DNA from: Geosporobacter ferrireducens
GTDB taxonomy: Bacteria; Bacillota; Clostridia; Peptostreptococcales; Thermotaleaceae
Direction: 5' to 3'
Length of the DNA: 64,000 nucleotides
NCBI RefSeq assembly: GCF_001750685.1
Contig: NZ_CP017269.1
Location: forward strand, 2,583,416-2,647,415
The position numbers were made by a program, and so were the translations under genes. Of the stretch, positions 47,294 through 56,285 are shown piece after piece. The notes under the pieces were generated by a model. The model searched no databases and was not told the DNA's origin. It saw nothing but the letters and a program-made list of their open reading frames with translations. Every line of letters starts with the position of its first letter. Within the stretch, counting starts at the first letter, position 1.

Positions 47294-48106
47294 ATGGAAA
47301 TTAAGTCTATTAAAAAACTAAAGCTTTATGGCTTTAATAATCTTACAAAGACCTTAAGTTTCAACATGTATGACATTTGCTATGCGAAAACCGTTGAGGA
47401 CCGTAAAGGTTATATAGAATATATTGATGAGCAATATAATGCAGAGCGGCTTACAAACATCTTAACCAATGTAGCCAACATTATCGGTGCAAATATTCTA
47501 AATATTGCCAAGCAAGATTATGATCCCCAGGGAGCAAGTGTTACAATATTGGTTTCAGAAGGCCATGTAGATCACAGTGATACATCTGCAAACAATGAAG
47601 CTCCAGGCCCTCTTCCTGATGCTGTGGTTGCTCACTTGGATAAAAGTCATATCACCGTCCATACCTATCCTGAATATCATCCCGATGAAGGGATTAGTAC
47701 TTTTCGGGCAGATATCGACGTTTCTACCTGTGGTCATATCTCTCCTTTGAAAGCCTTGAATTATCTAATTCATAGCTTTGACTCCGATATCATGACCATA
47801 GACTATCGTGTGAGAGGTTTTACTCGAGATGTAAGTGGTAAAAAATATTTTATTGATCATAAAATCAATTCTATTCAAAACTATATCGCAGGAGATACCC
47901 GCGATCGTTATCATATGATTGACGTAAATGTATATCAGGAAAATATCTTCCACACGAAAATGTTGCTTAAAGAATTTGATTTAGATAATTATCTGTTTGG
48001 TATTACAAAGAAAGAACTTCTTCCCGGTGAAAAGAAAAAAATCAAGCAGCGTTTGAAGAAGGAAATGGCCGAGATCTTTTATGGCCGAAATATACCTAAA
48101 GTATAG
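47294..48106 (+). CDS. speD: S-adenosylmethionine decarboxylase, long bacterial type
   Basis: 270 residues, the length of the E. coli-type class 1A proenzyme rather than the short Bacillus form. [13 protein letters not shown] contains the autocleavage site before the Ser that becomes the pyruvoyl group; [31 protein letters not shown] and [11 protein letters not shown] follow. It makes decarboxylated SAM for spermidine. AAGGAGG precedes the ATG. speE is not in the window; the decarboxylase at 22-24 kb may supply the diamine. A strong hairpin ends the gene. Confidence 0.96.
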   Translation: MEIKSIKKLKLYGFNNLTKTLSFNMYDICYAKTVEDRKGYIEYIDEQYNAERLTNILTNVANIIGANILNIAKQDYDPQGASVTILVSEGHVDHSDTSANNEAPGPLPDAVVAHLDKSHITVHTYPEYHPDEGISTFRADIDVSTCGHISPLKALNYLIHSFDSDIMTIDYRVRGFTRDVSGKKYFIDHKINSIQNYIAGDTRDRYHMIDVNVYQENIFHTKMLLKEFDLDNYLFGITKKELLPGEKKKIKQRLKKEMAEIFYGRNIPKV

Positions 48107-48108
48107 TA

Positions 48109-48152
48109 AAAAAGCTTCTCCTTCTAAATGTTTAGAATGGGAAGCTTTTTTT
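48109..48152 (+). terminator. Terminator of speD
   Basis: AAAAAGCTTC...GAAGCTTTTT outer stem with CTAAA/TTTAG inner pairs and a T run. Confidence 0.85.
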
Positions 48153-48191
48153 ATTTCTGTGTTTATGATTTAATTTCCTTTACCTTTGATG

Positions 48192-48938
48192 CTATCGAAT
48201 AGACGAAGCAATCTTTAGCATTTCTTCTTGCTCCAATTTTCCATTTAATGTGAATTTTACTCCATTTCGATCCCAGTGGATTCTTATCTCGCCATTTACA
48301 AATTCAAAAATCATATAGTTTAAGCCATGAATTCTTTTTTCTAAAACTTTCCCATATTTAGGGTTGATATTAATTGTAGCAGCATACTCCCCAAACAGCG
48401 GCTCCTGCAGCAATTCTATCCCCTGGTCCTCTTGACCATATAATATCCTTACTTGGATAGTCTTTGTCCCTAGGTTTGTTAGAATCACCTTATCTATCGG
48501 ATATTCCTCCGGCATATAGGTAGGCTCTTGTATTTGAAAACTGGCAACATCCCTTGCATCCTCTATGCCCATTTCCATGTCTTCAAGGGAAACTTCTTCC
48601 ACAACGGACGGCGCTCCTTGTTTATCTGCCATTTCACCGGGAGTCTTGTTATGCATCTGTACATTAATGGATTGATCTGAGATACTGGTAAAAATATTCA
48701 TAGTACGAAAATAATTGGCATAGCCCTCGTGGTTTAGTCCACTGCCTACAGCCACGCCGATCAGCAGCAGCACAGCTGCTGCTACTGTATTTTTATGTAC
48801 AGGAGGTTTCTTTTTTCTTTCCCCGATCTGTTCTTCAACACGTTTCCAAGTATCTTCCATAGGTGGAACACTGATATCTTCCATGGAAGATTCCAATGCA
48901 TTTTTGATTAGGATATCCATAACGTCTTCTTTATTCAT
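48192..48938 (-). CDS. Predicted anti-sigma factor (DUF4367 type)
   Basis: 248 residues. A cytoplasmic N-terminal part (1-47), one membrane helix (TVAAAVLLLIGVAVGSGLNH, about 52-70), and an extracytoplasmic part ending in a DUF4367-like region (PEEYPIDKVILTNLG, GLNYMIFEFVNGEIRIHWDR). It overlaps the ECF sigma gene by eight bases, as anti-sigma factors do. There is no zinc HxxxCxxC motif in the N-terminus. Its signal is unknown. Confidence 0.75.
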   Translation of the reverse strand: MNKEDVMDILIKNALESSMEDISVPPMEDTWKRVEEQIGERKKKPPVHKNTVAAAVLLLIGVAVGSGLNHEGYANYFRTMNIFTSISDQSINVQMHNKTPGEMADKQGAPSVVEEVSLEDMEMGIEDARDVASFQIQEPTYMPEEYPIDKVILTNLGTKTIQVRILYGQEDQGIELLQEPLFGEYAATININPKYGKVLEKRIHGLNYMIFEFVNGEIRIHWDRNGVKFTLNGKLEQEEMLKIASSIR

Positions 48939-49509
48939 GACTACCCTCCTTTTCCACCTGTATCGATCGAAGGCTGTTCTTTAGAATATGTTTAGCTCGA
49001 AATAACCTGGTTTTAACAGTACCTATATTTAGATTTAACGCTTTACTAATCTCTTCATAAGATAAATCACAATAATAGTATAAATACAATACTTCACTAT
49101 AATGATGTTTCAAACTCAAAATTTGTTCCCGAATATGATGATTGATTTCTTTTTTTTCCAACACTTCCTCTGGGAGTTCAAACCCATATTTATTGTTGTC
49201 ATGGCTGTAGGCTAAAATCTGATCTTCCTCTGCCATGCAGATCTCCCTTTTATTCCTATTATATTTGTCCTTTGCCAGATTGCATGCAATGGTACAAAGC
49301 CATGATTCAAATTTTTCTTTATCTCTCAACTGTTCCAACTTGCTAAAAGCAATTACAAAGGTATCTTGCACAATATCCTTTGCATCATCTTCATTTTTTA
49401 CAATATAATACGCTGTTTTATATACCTTACTTCTATAGGTTTCAAATAAGATCTTATGTAGTGAAAGCGTATCACTCTTTCGATCTTTTAATCCCGAAAA
49501 TATCCCCAC
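48931..49509 (-). CDS. ECF-type RNA polymerase sigma factor
   Basis: 192 residues. Region 2 has VYKTAYYIVKNEDDAKDIVQ and FSKLEQLRDKEKFESWLCTI; region 4 has YYCDLSYEEISKALNLNIGT and VKTRLFRAKHILK. This is the SigW-like extracytoplasmic group. Start is GTG 49509, eight bases after AAAGGGG. Earlier in-frame starts lack a site. It is coupled to the anti-sigma gene. GGAAAC about 100-110 bp upstream might be an autoregulatory -35, but no matching -10 was fixed. Confidence 0.92.
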   Translation of the reverse strand: MGIFSGLKDRKSDTLSLHKILFETYRSKVYKTAYYIVKNEDDAKDIVQDTFVIAFSKLEQLRDKEKFESWLCTIACNLAKDKYNRNKREICMAEEDQILAYSHDNNKYGFELPEEVLEKKEINHHIREQILSLKHHYSEVLYLYYYCDLSYEEISKALNLNIGTVKTRLFRAKHILKNSLRSIQVEKEGSHE

Positions 49510-49791
49510 TTTTTCAACCCCTTTATGATGGCAGATTCTATTCCTGATATAAAACATTTTCTTTCGATACTACTCCCCCATTCTATCATACCTTATCTTT
49601 ATCATGAACTCCATATGTTTCCAAACTTTTCCTCTAGGACTACCCCCTCAAATTATGCAAACTTCTTCCACATTCTTGTCACTTTTTTATATATCATCGA
49701 AATAAAATACATAGATTTTGCCAGGTTCAGGAAGAATAATGAGAGTAAATGCATATATTTGCTATTCCATTCTCCAAAGGCAGGTGATTTT

Positions 49792-50499
49792 TTGAACAAA
49801 TTAGATTTCTACAGTCTGACAGTTGAGTTAATCATAGGCTTTTTTGCCGTTTTAGTCGTCACAAATGTTTTGGGCAAGACTCAAATCAGTCAGTTTACAC
49901 CCTTTCACTTCATATCTGCACTGGTACTGGGCGAATTATTGGGCAACGCCATCTACGATCGGGAAGTCAGCATCAAGTATGTGCTTTATGCCCTTTTCCT
50001 ATGGGGTGGCCTCCTTTTTCTTATTGAAATTTTAACGCAAAAATTTAAAAAGACTAGAAATTTTTTTCAAGGGAACCCCTCTATTCTTATTCGACAAGGA
50101 AAAATTGACTATCAGGAATTAAAAAAGAACCGGATGGATCTCAATGAACTATTAAGCTTGATGAGACAGAAGGATATATTTTCCGTTCGAGAAGTAGAAT
50201 ATGCGGTTTTAGAACTCAGCGGCTCTTTAAGTATCCTGAAAAAATCTAACTATGATCAACCGGATCGTCAAGATCTTCAAATTCCAGAAAAACCTGTGTT
50301 CTTACCGATCGCCTTAATAATGGATAGGGAAATTATTGAAGATAATCTCACGAACTATGGCCTTGACAACCAATGGCTGATGGATCAGCTCCACATGCAT
50401 GGTATTCGTGATGTAAAGGATGTTTTATACGCAGAATGGGAGAGGAATGAAGGTCTTTTAGTGATACCCTTTGAGTCCGGCACGGATGTAAAGCAATAA
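49792..50499 (+). CDS. YetF/DUF421 family membrane protein
   Basis: 235 residues. Three membrane segments (about 8-110) include VVTNVLGKTQISQFTPFHFI and ALVLGELLGNAIYD; a soluble C-terminal part has QGNPSILIRQGKIDYQELKK near residue 100, the DUF421 signature. Family members in Bacillus act in the spore or in membrane stress; the mechanism is unknown. The start is TTG at 49792 following CAGGTGAT. The longer frame to 49525 has no site. It is divergent from the sigma factor. Confidence 0.88.
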   Translation: MNKLDFYSLTVELIIGFFAVLVVTNVLGKTQISQFTPFHFISALVLGELLGNAIYDREVSIKYVLYALFLWGGLLFLIEILTQKFKKTRNFFQGNPSILIRQGKIDYQELKKNRMDLNELLSLMRQKDIFSVREVEYAVLELSGSLSILKKSNYDQPDRQDLQIPEKPVFLPIALIMDREIIEDNLTNYGLDNQWLMDQLHMHGIRDVKDVLYAEWERNEGLLVIPFESGTDVKQ

Positions 50500-50601
50500 A
50501 TACTCAACCCGATCTGCGTCCATAGCCTTACAAAAGGTATATCCCTAGAGAGAATGGCAATACTAGGAAATGTTTCAAATCTATAGAATATGGAGGTTCC
50601 T

Positions 50602-52773
50602 ATGGTTCGTATCGCAATCCCAAGGGCTATGTCCTATTATTATCTGTATCCATTTTTTAAAACCTTGCTTTCTGATATGGGGGCCGAAGTAACCTTATCT
50701 CAACCTACAACCAAAGCTACTTTGGAGAATCTGTCAGCCTGTCCTACCGATGAACCCTGTGTAGCTGTAAAGCTCTATTTTGCCCACGTACAACAGTTAT
50801 TAGAAACCGACTGCGATTATGTATTTTTACCGAAGCTCATTCGTGTGGAAAAGGGAAGCTACTGCTGTCCTAAATTTATCGGTATACCTGATATGGTCAA
50901 AACAGCCTTTCATTTAGAGGACCGTATCCTAATGCCCCGGATAGATGTTCAAAATCAAGAATCCATGCTTCAAGATCTGGCACAATTGGCTGATCACCTT
51001 GGATTAAATAAAAAAGATCTATCAAAGCATCTTCAGCACGGTTGGGAAGTACAACAACGCGTTTCTTCTTTAATGACAAATCATGGATTAACCGTAGAAG
51101 AAGCCTATAGAATCTTTGATGGCTCTTTAGAAGAAAAACCTCATGCCAAATCATCTGAAGTACTCCCTTGTACTATTGGCCTTATCGGCCATCCTTATGT
51201 ATTATATGAGTGGATCAGTCATGATCTTCCCAGCCGTCTTCGCCGCTATGGCAACGTCATTACTCCGGAGATGGTAGAGACAACTTTTATTCGCGAGCAA
51301 ATGAAGCAGATCTTCGAAGGAGAAAGATTGTGGACCTTCGAGGCCCAGATGTTAGGGGCCGCTTTTCATCTGATGAAAAATCACTTGGTGGACCGTTTGA
51401 TTTTAGTCGGCCTTTTTGAATGCGGCCCTGAATCAATCATAGAGCCCTATATAGAAACATTGGCTGAAGAAATGAACATTCCTCTGCTCAAGCTCTTTAT
51501 GGACGAGCAGACTGGCGAAGCAGGTCTCGTGACTAGAATAGAGGCTTTCATGGATACGGCCGTTGATAAATATGAAAAAACCAAAAAAATAAATCCGCCT
51601 GCTCCATCTTTAGCCCCCGGCATTATACCCAAAAACCCCATCATCGGGTTTCCATCTATGGGCCGCCTGGATATTATCATTCACTCTATTTTGAAAGAAT
51701 GCGGCGTAGAAGCCATTCGCCCCCCTGCCATATCCCGGCGCTCTATTGAGCTGGGCAAAGAATTGGTTCCCGAATTTGTATGTCTCCCTCTGACTGCTAC
51801 ACTGGGACAAATGATTGAACTATTAGAGAAGGGGGTCAATGGTTTTCTAATGGTAGGTGGAAAGGGTATTTGCAGGTTGGGGTGGTATGCACAAATTCAA
51901 GATATGCTGCTGAAAAGAAAGGGATTATCTTTCGATATGACTATTCTCGATTCTCCCTTTCCATTGAAGCAAAATGGCGCCAGTTTTATCCATGCTGTAA
52001 AAAAAATAACCAATGGTGCTTCTTGGAGCACTATCGGTAAAAGTATCTGGCTGGCCTACTACAAGCTGCAACTTCTAGATCAGGCAGAAGAGCTGCTACG
52101 AAAATTTAGAGCTTATGAAATAAAAAGAGGGCAAGCAGATCGTATTTTTTCAAAATTTCAAACAAAAGTGGATCAACTCTTTTCACATAGGGAACTTTCC
52201 CGGCTAAACAAAGACTTTATTGAAGAAATGCATTCTATTGCAATTGAAGAGACAGAACCTTTACGAATCGCTCTTGTTGGAGAGATATGGGTATTGCTGG
52301 AACCCTTTGTAAATCTGGAAATCGAAAGATTTTTAGGCCGACATTCCGATGTTCGGGTACTGGTAGAAAGAGAAATTAGCGTAAGTCACTGGCTCCAAGG
52401 GAATCTTTTTCATACCCCCGCTGCAAAGGCTCGAACCCGGGCTGTCCATGCAGCTGCAGCTCCCTATTTAACTGAACAAGTTGGAGGACACGGTATACAT
52501 AGCGTAGGATTGAGTATATTGGCTGCCCATGAAGGCGTAGATGGAGTCATACATCTTATGCCCTTTACCTGTATGCCTGAAATCGTAGCCCAGAGTATTT
52601 TAAGCCAAGTTACTGAACAGCTGGATATTCCTATTCTTTCGCTGATCGTTAGCGATCAAACAGGAGAAGCCGGCTTTGAGACACGTTTGGATGCCTTCTT
52701 AGATTTATTATTGGAAAGACGTTATGAGAAAACGCAGAGAGGTGTTGACAATGGGATACTATATCGGTATTGA
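50602..52773 (+). CDS. Fused pair of 2-hydroxyacyl-CoA-dehydratase-like domains
   Basis: 723 residues in two related halves. The N-terminal half (about 1-330) has CPTDEPCVAVK and DEQTGEAGLVTRIEAFMD. The C-terminal half (about 340-723) has EFVCLPLTATLGQMIE, a central helical insert and SDQTGEAGFETRLDAFLD. Each carries Cys that may bind Fe-S, as in the DUF2229/2-hydroxyglutaryl-CoA dehydratase D-component-like proteins. Such proteins are usually separate genes of about 330-380 residues next to an activase. The activase overlaps this gene by 23 bases. Substrate is unknown. ATG 50602 follows GGAGG. Confidence 0.82.
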   Translation: MVRIAIPRAMSYYYLYPFFKTLLSDMGAEVTLSQPTTKATLENLSACPTDEPCVAVKLYFAHVQQLLETDCDYVFLPKLIRVEKGSYCCPKFIGIPDMVKTAFHLEDRILMPRIDVQNQESMLQDLAQLADHLGLNKKDLSKHLQHGWEVQQRVSSLMTNHGLTVEEAYRIFDGSLEEKPHAKSSEVLPCTIGLIGHPYVLYEWISHDLPSRLRRYGNVITPEMVETTFIREQMKQIFEGERLWTFEAQMLGAAFHLMKNHLVDRLILVGLFECGPESIIEPYIETLAEEMNIPLLKLFMDEQTGEAGLVTRIEAFMDTAVDKYEKTKKINPPAPSLAPGIIPKNPIIGFPSMGRLDIIIHSILKECGVEAIRPPAISRRSIELGKELVPEFVCLPLTATLGQMIELLEKGVNGFLMVGGKGICRLGWYAQIQDMLLKRKGLSFDMTILDSPFPLKQNGASFIHAVKKITNGASWSTIGKSIWLAYYKLQLLDQAEELLRKFRAYEIKRGQADRIFSKFQTKVDQLFSHRELSRLNKDFIEEMHSIAIEETEPLRIALVGEIWVLLEPFVNLEIERFLGRHSDVRVLVEREISVSHWLQGNLFHTPAAKARTRAVHAAAAPYLTEQVGGHGIHSVGLSILAAHEGVDGVIHLMPFTCMPEIVAQSILSQVTEQLDIPILSLIVSDQTGEAGFETRLDAFLDLLLERRYEKTQRGVDNGILYRY

Positions 52774-53785
52774 TGTGGGAAGTGTGACTACAAAATTGGC
52801 ATTAATAGAAAAGCAAGGGAAAATGGTCTGGGATACCTATATGCGCACAGAGGGCGGACCTATTGAGACCATTCAAAAATCTTTTCTACAGCTTTCAAGA
52901 GAGATGGGTGATTTAGATCAAGAAATCAAAGGCATCGGCACTACCGGTAGTGGACGTCATTTGGCTGCTGTTATGGTGGGAGCAGATATTGTAAAAAATG
53001 AAATTACTGCCCATGCAGCTGCAGCCAAGCATGTAGACCCTCAAGTAAGGACTGTCATTGATATCGGCGGCCAGGACTCAAAAATCATCTTTATCAAAAA
53101 TGGTGTGTCCACGGGTTTTAACATGAATAGTATCTGCGCCGCAGGGACAGGCTCTTTTCTTGATCATCAAGCAGGACGCCTAGGTATTCCGATCGAAGAA
53201 TTTGGTGCCTATGCTTTGAAATCCTATAGTCCTGTGAAAATTTCCGGCAGATGCGGTGTCTTTGCAGAATCAGATTTAATCCATAAGCAGCAAATGGGCT
53301 ATAAAAAGGAAGATCTGATTGCCGGGTTATGCATTGCGCTGGTCGGCAATTATCTCTCCAATGTAGCTCGTGGAAAAAGAATTGAACCGGCAGTCCTTTT
53401 TCAGGGTGGCGTAGCTGCCAATCTGGGGATCAAAGCGGCCTTTGAACAGAGACTAGGCATTCCTATTACGGTTCCCCGGCATCATAATGTCATGGGCGCT
53501 TGGGGTGCAGCCTTATTGGCAAAGCAGTGTCATGAAAGAACAGGATATGCTTCCGCTTTTCGTGGGATCAAACCCATTGCTTCTTTTTCCTGTGTACCAA
53601 AAACCTTTTCTTGTTCAGATTGTTCCAATCACTGTGAAATCAATGAGCTATATATCGGTGAAAGTCTGGCAAGCCGCTGGGGCAGCCGTTGCAACAAATG
53701 GTCTGACTTAGAACGGTCCTCAAAAAACTATCGGGAAGAACGGGATTTCCCGCTTCAAGGTTTTCGTCGTCAAGTTTCCTCATGA
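52751..53785 (+). CDS. Acyl-CoA dehydratase activase (BadF/HgdC-like ATPase)
   Basis: 344 residues. GIDVGSVTTKLAL near residue 5 binds ATP; ICAAGTGSFLDHQAGRLG and SGRCGVFAESDLIH hold the Cys that ligate the [4Fe-4S] cluster at the dimer interface; FQGGVAAN follows. It gives one electron, driven by ATP, to a dehydratase. Beyond residue about 280 lies an extra Cys-rich tail (CVPKTFSCSDCSNHCEI). The ATG 52751 follows AGAGGTG by six bases and overlaps the upstream gene. No true dehydratase A/B subunits are here, so the target is probably its fused neighbour. Confidence 0.9.
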   Translation: MGYYIGIDVGSVTTKLALIEKQGKMVWDTYMRTEGGPIETIQKSFLQLSREMGDLDQEIKGIGTTGSGRHLAAVMVGADIVKNEITAHAAAAKHVDPQVRTVIDIGGQDSKIIFIKNGVSTGFNMNSICAAGTGSFLDHQAGRLGIPIEEFGAYALKSYSPVKISGRCGVFAESDLIHKQQMGYKKEDLIAGLCIALVGNYLSNVARGKRIEPAVLFQGGVAANLGIKAAFEQRLGIPITVPRHHNVMGAWGAALLAKQCHERTGYASAFRGIKPIASFSCVPKTFSCSDCSNHCEINELYIGESLASRWGSRCNKWSDLERSSKNYREERDFPLQGFRRQVSS

Positions 53786-53819
53786 TGCAGGAAATGACCT
53801 CTGTATCGTTCCGAAAAAC

Positions 53820-53890
53820 AGGCAGACATGAAGCCTGCGTTTACAAAAATACATTTTATTCAAAAAACATAAATCTGTATAAAAATTTAT
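53820..53890. repeat. Short hairpin repeat, copy D, with extension
   Basis: AGGCAGACATGAAGCCTGCG then TTTACAAAAATACATTTTATT and about 30 further bases resembling copy B near sodA. It lies directly before the FAD/Rieske gene (start 53914). Confidence 0.7.
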
Positions 53891-53913
53891 ATTTTGTAGG
53901 GAGGTTATGAAGC

Positions 53914-55449
53914 GTGAAAAAATCAGCTTTACAAGAAGACAGTTTTTCAAATCCCCCACAATCCTACTGGATTGCCTCTACACCGCAAACGGATTATGCA
54001 GAACTCCGTGAAGATAGCTCTGTAGATGTAGCAATCGTAGGAGGTGGAATGGTAGGCATCACTGTGGGATTTTTATTAAAGCAGGAAGGTCTAAAGGTTG
54101 CAGTCATTGAAGCCGACAGGATTCTTCAGGGAACCACCGGGTATACTACGGCAAAACTCACTTCCCAGCATTCACTGATTTACAATAAGATTGCACAGCA
54201 GATGGGAGAGGAACAGGCTCGGCAGTATGCAGAAGCTAATGGAACTGCTATCAGAATGGTGGCTGAATTGATCAAAGATCAGAATATCGATTGTGATTTT
54301 TCATGGCAGCCAGCTTTTGTTTATACCCAATCAGAGCAATATATACAAAAAATCGAGGACGAGGTAAAAACTGCGGCTGCTTTAGGGATCAAAGCCTTTT
54401 ATCAACAGGAAATTCCGCTTCCCTTCCCAATAAAAGCTGCCGTCCGCTTTGAGGATCAAGGCCAGTTTCACCCGCGAAAATATCTGCTGGCATTAGCGAA
54501 GAAGATCCCCGGCGAGGGCAGCCATATTTTCGAACAAACCAGAGCCGTAGACATTGAAGAAGGAGATCTGCCTGCTGTAATCAGTGCCAGTGGCAGAAAG
54601 ATTTATGCGAAAAATATAATCATTGCCTCCCATTATCCCTTTTATGACAAACCCGGTTTTTATTTCGCTAAAATCTATCAGGAACGTTCCTACGTCCTTG
54701 CTGCTAAAATCAAGGAGCCGTTCCCCGGCGGCATGTACATCAATGCAGAGCAGCCTACCCGATCTCTCCGGTCTCTTCCCTATGAAGGCGGAGAACTCGT
54801 TATGTTTATCGGAGACCACCATAAAACCGGTCAAGGAGAAAATACCCTGCAGCATTATCTTAACCTGAAACATTTCGCCCAGGAAATCTATACGGTTGAA
54901 GACATCCCCTATCGCTGGTCAACACAGGATTGCATCACGATGGATGGACTGCCCTATGTCGGCAGGCTTACCGCAGACAAGCACAATCTATTCATCGCCA
55001 CAGGATTCCAAAAGTGGGGTATGACCAACAGTACCGTAGCAGCAATTATTTTGAAAGATTTAATCCTTAAAGGAGAGAATCCCTGGACGCCTGTATATGA
55101 TCCTGCCCGCTTTACACCTGCTGCTTCTGCAAAGAACTTTATCGTTGAGAACGCAGATGTGGCTGCAGAATTTATTTCCGGAAAGCTGATGCCGGTTCCC
55201 GACCGCATCGACCCTCAACCGGGAGAGGGAAAAATTGTAGAAGTTAATGGCCAAAGAGCCGGCGCATACAAGGACGAAGCAGGAAAAGTTCACCTTGTAG
55301 ATACCACCTGTACCCATCTGGGATGTGAGCTTCAGTGGAATGCAGCGGAAAACTCCTGGGACTGTCCCTGCCACGGCTCCAGATATACCTATGATGGTGA
55401 GATTATTGAGGGTCCAACAGTGATGCCTTTGAAAAAGATAGAATCGTAA
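53914..55449 (+). CDS. YhfW-like FAD oxidoreductase with C-terminal Rieske domain
   Basis: 511 residues. An N-terminal DAO-type FAD domain has VDVAIVGGGMVGITVGFLL near residue 37; its C-terminal part has ITMDGLPYVGRLTADKHNLF. A Rieske [2Fe-2S] domain closes it: CTHLGCELQWN near residue 470 and CPCHGSRYTYDGEI near residue 488. B. subtilis YhfW has this layout; its electron donor and acceptor are unknown. Start is GTG, six bases after GGGAGGT. It lies alone behind a hairpin repeat. Confidence 0.92.
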   Translation: MKKSALQEDSFSNPPQSYWIASTPQTDYAELREDSSVDVAIVGGGMVGITVGFLLKQEGLKVAVIEADRILQGTTGYTTAKLTSQHSLIYNKIAQQMGEEQARQYAEANGTAIRMVAELIKDQNIDCDFSWQPAFVYTQSEQYIQKIEDEVKTAAALGIKAFYQQEIPLPFPIKAAVRFEDQGQFHPRKYLLALAKKIPGEGSHIFEQTRAVDIEEGDLPAVISASGRKIYAKNIIIASHYPFYDKPGFYFAKIYQERSYVLAAKIKEPFPGGMYINAEQPTRSLRSLPYEGGELVMFIGDHHKTGQGENTLQHYLNLKHFAQEIYTVEDIPYRWSTQDCITMDGLPYVGRLTADKHNLFIATGFQKWGMTNSTVAAIILKDLILKGENPWTPVYDPARFTPAASAKNFIVENADVAAEFISGKLMPVPDRIDPQPGEGKIVEVNGQRAGAYKDEAGKVHLVDTTCTHLGCELQWNAAENSWDCPCHGSRYTYDGEIIEGPTVMPLKKIES

Positions 55450-55462
55450 AACCCGCATAAAA

Positions 55463-55487
55463 AAGCTGTAGTTTTCGACTACAGCTT
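55463..55487. terminator. Bidirectional terminator between YhfW-like gene and thiT
   Basis: AAGCTGTAG-N7-CTACAGCTT stem with A and T runs; the genes converge here. Confidence 0.85.
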
Positions 55488-55494
55488 CTTCCTT

Positions 55495-56016
55495 TTACTT
55501 GGGAATGGACTTGAAAGCTTTATATAGAATGCCTACGAGAATAAAAGAAATCCCAAGCTCCGGTAGCAGATAGGCTCCATTATAGATAATCGAATAGATC
55601 CAGGGATTCATCCCTTCCGGTGCATAGGATGCCCAAATGATCACCCCGGAAAGCACTGATGATACAAATCTTCCAAATACCCCCAGAAAGGTTCCTGCAT
55701 ATACACCCTTTAAATCTTTCCGGAATAGCCCTGCTAAGCCCAGTAATCCAAAAGCTACAAGGTAGTCCAACAATATGGAAAGGATGTGAAATGAATATTT
55801 CGGTCCTAGTATAAACTGCAGCAGTCCATAAACGGTACCGGCTAGAAGCCCCGGTCCTACTCCCCACCGAATGGCGAAGAGCAAAATGGGAACCATGCTC
55901 CCTGCAGTAACAGATCCCCCATAAGGGGCTTCAAAAATCTTTACATAGCTTAGGATTTGTGCCAATGCTATCATAATCCCTGCTTCCACCAACATTTTTG
56001 TAGATAATTTTTTCAT
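55495..56016 (-). CDS. thiT: Thiamine transporter ThiT (ECF S component)
   Basis: 173 residues with six membrane segments. MLVEAGIMIALAQILSYVKI and PYGGSVTAGSMVPILLFAIR mark ThiT/YuaJ, the thiamine-binding S component that uses a shared EcfAAT module coded elsewhere. A TPP riboswitch with a terminator lies upstream. AAGGAGG precedes the ATG. Identification is supported by both sequence and riboswitch. Confidence 0.96.
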   Translation of the reverse strand: MKKLSTKMLVEAGIMIALAQILSYVKIFEAPYGGSVTAGSMVPILLFAIRWGVGPGLLAGTVYGLLQFILGPKYSFHILSILLDYLVAFGLLGLAGLFRKDLKGVYAGTFLGVFGRFVSSVLSGVIIWASYAPEGMNPWIYSIIYNGAYLLPELGISFILVGILYKAFKSIPK

Positions 56017-56041
56017 GATTTTTCCTCCTTTTTACACCAAT

Positions 56042-56067
56042 AAAAAAACTGCATCGATTGAATGCAG
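56042..56067 (-). terminator. Terminator stem of the TPP riboswitch
   Basis: CTGCAT-TCAATCG-ATGCAG stem followed by T7 on the minus strand, between riboswitch and thiT. TPP binding should favour this hairpin. Confidence 0.8.
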
Positions 56068-56091
56068 CATGAAAAGCAAAATATATATTAT

Positions 56092-56182
56092 ACTTCCTAC
56101 GCTGGCATTACCCAGATCAGGTATGCGGGTCGAAGGATCAATAGACCTTCCTCTCAGCCGGATTCTTCCAGCTCCCCGATAA
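56092..56182 (-). promoter_or_regulatory. TPP riboswitch
   Basis: Conserved TPP aptamer segments on the minus strand: CGGGGAGC, GGCTGAGAGGA, CGACCCGCATACCTGATCTG and GGTAATGCCAGCGTAGGAAG. It controls thiT through the terminator just below. Confidence 0.97.
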
Positions 56183-56285
56183 ACGATTCAGTTTTCTTAT
56201 TTAGTTTATCACAGCTATATTGATTTTGCAATCATCCTTTGGTGTAGAAAATTTTATTCATCTATAGCTTTAGAAGGTCATAGCT

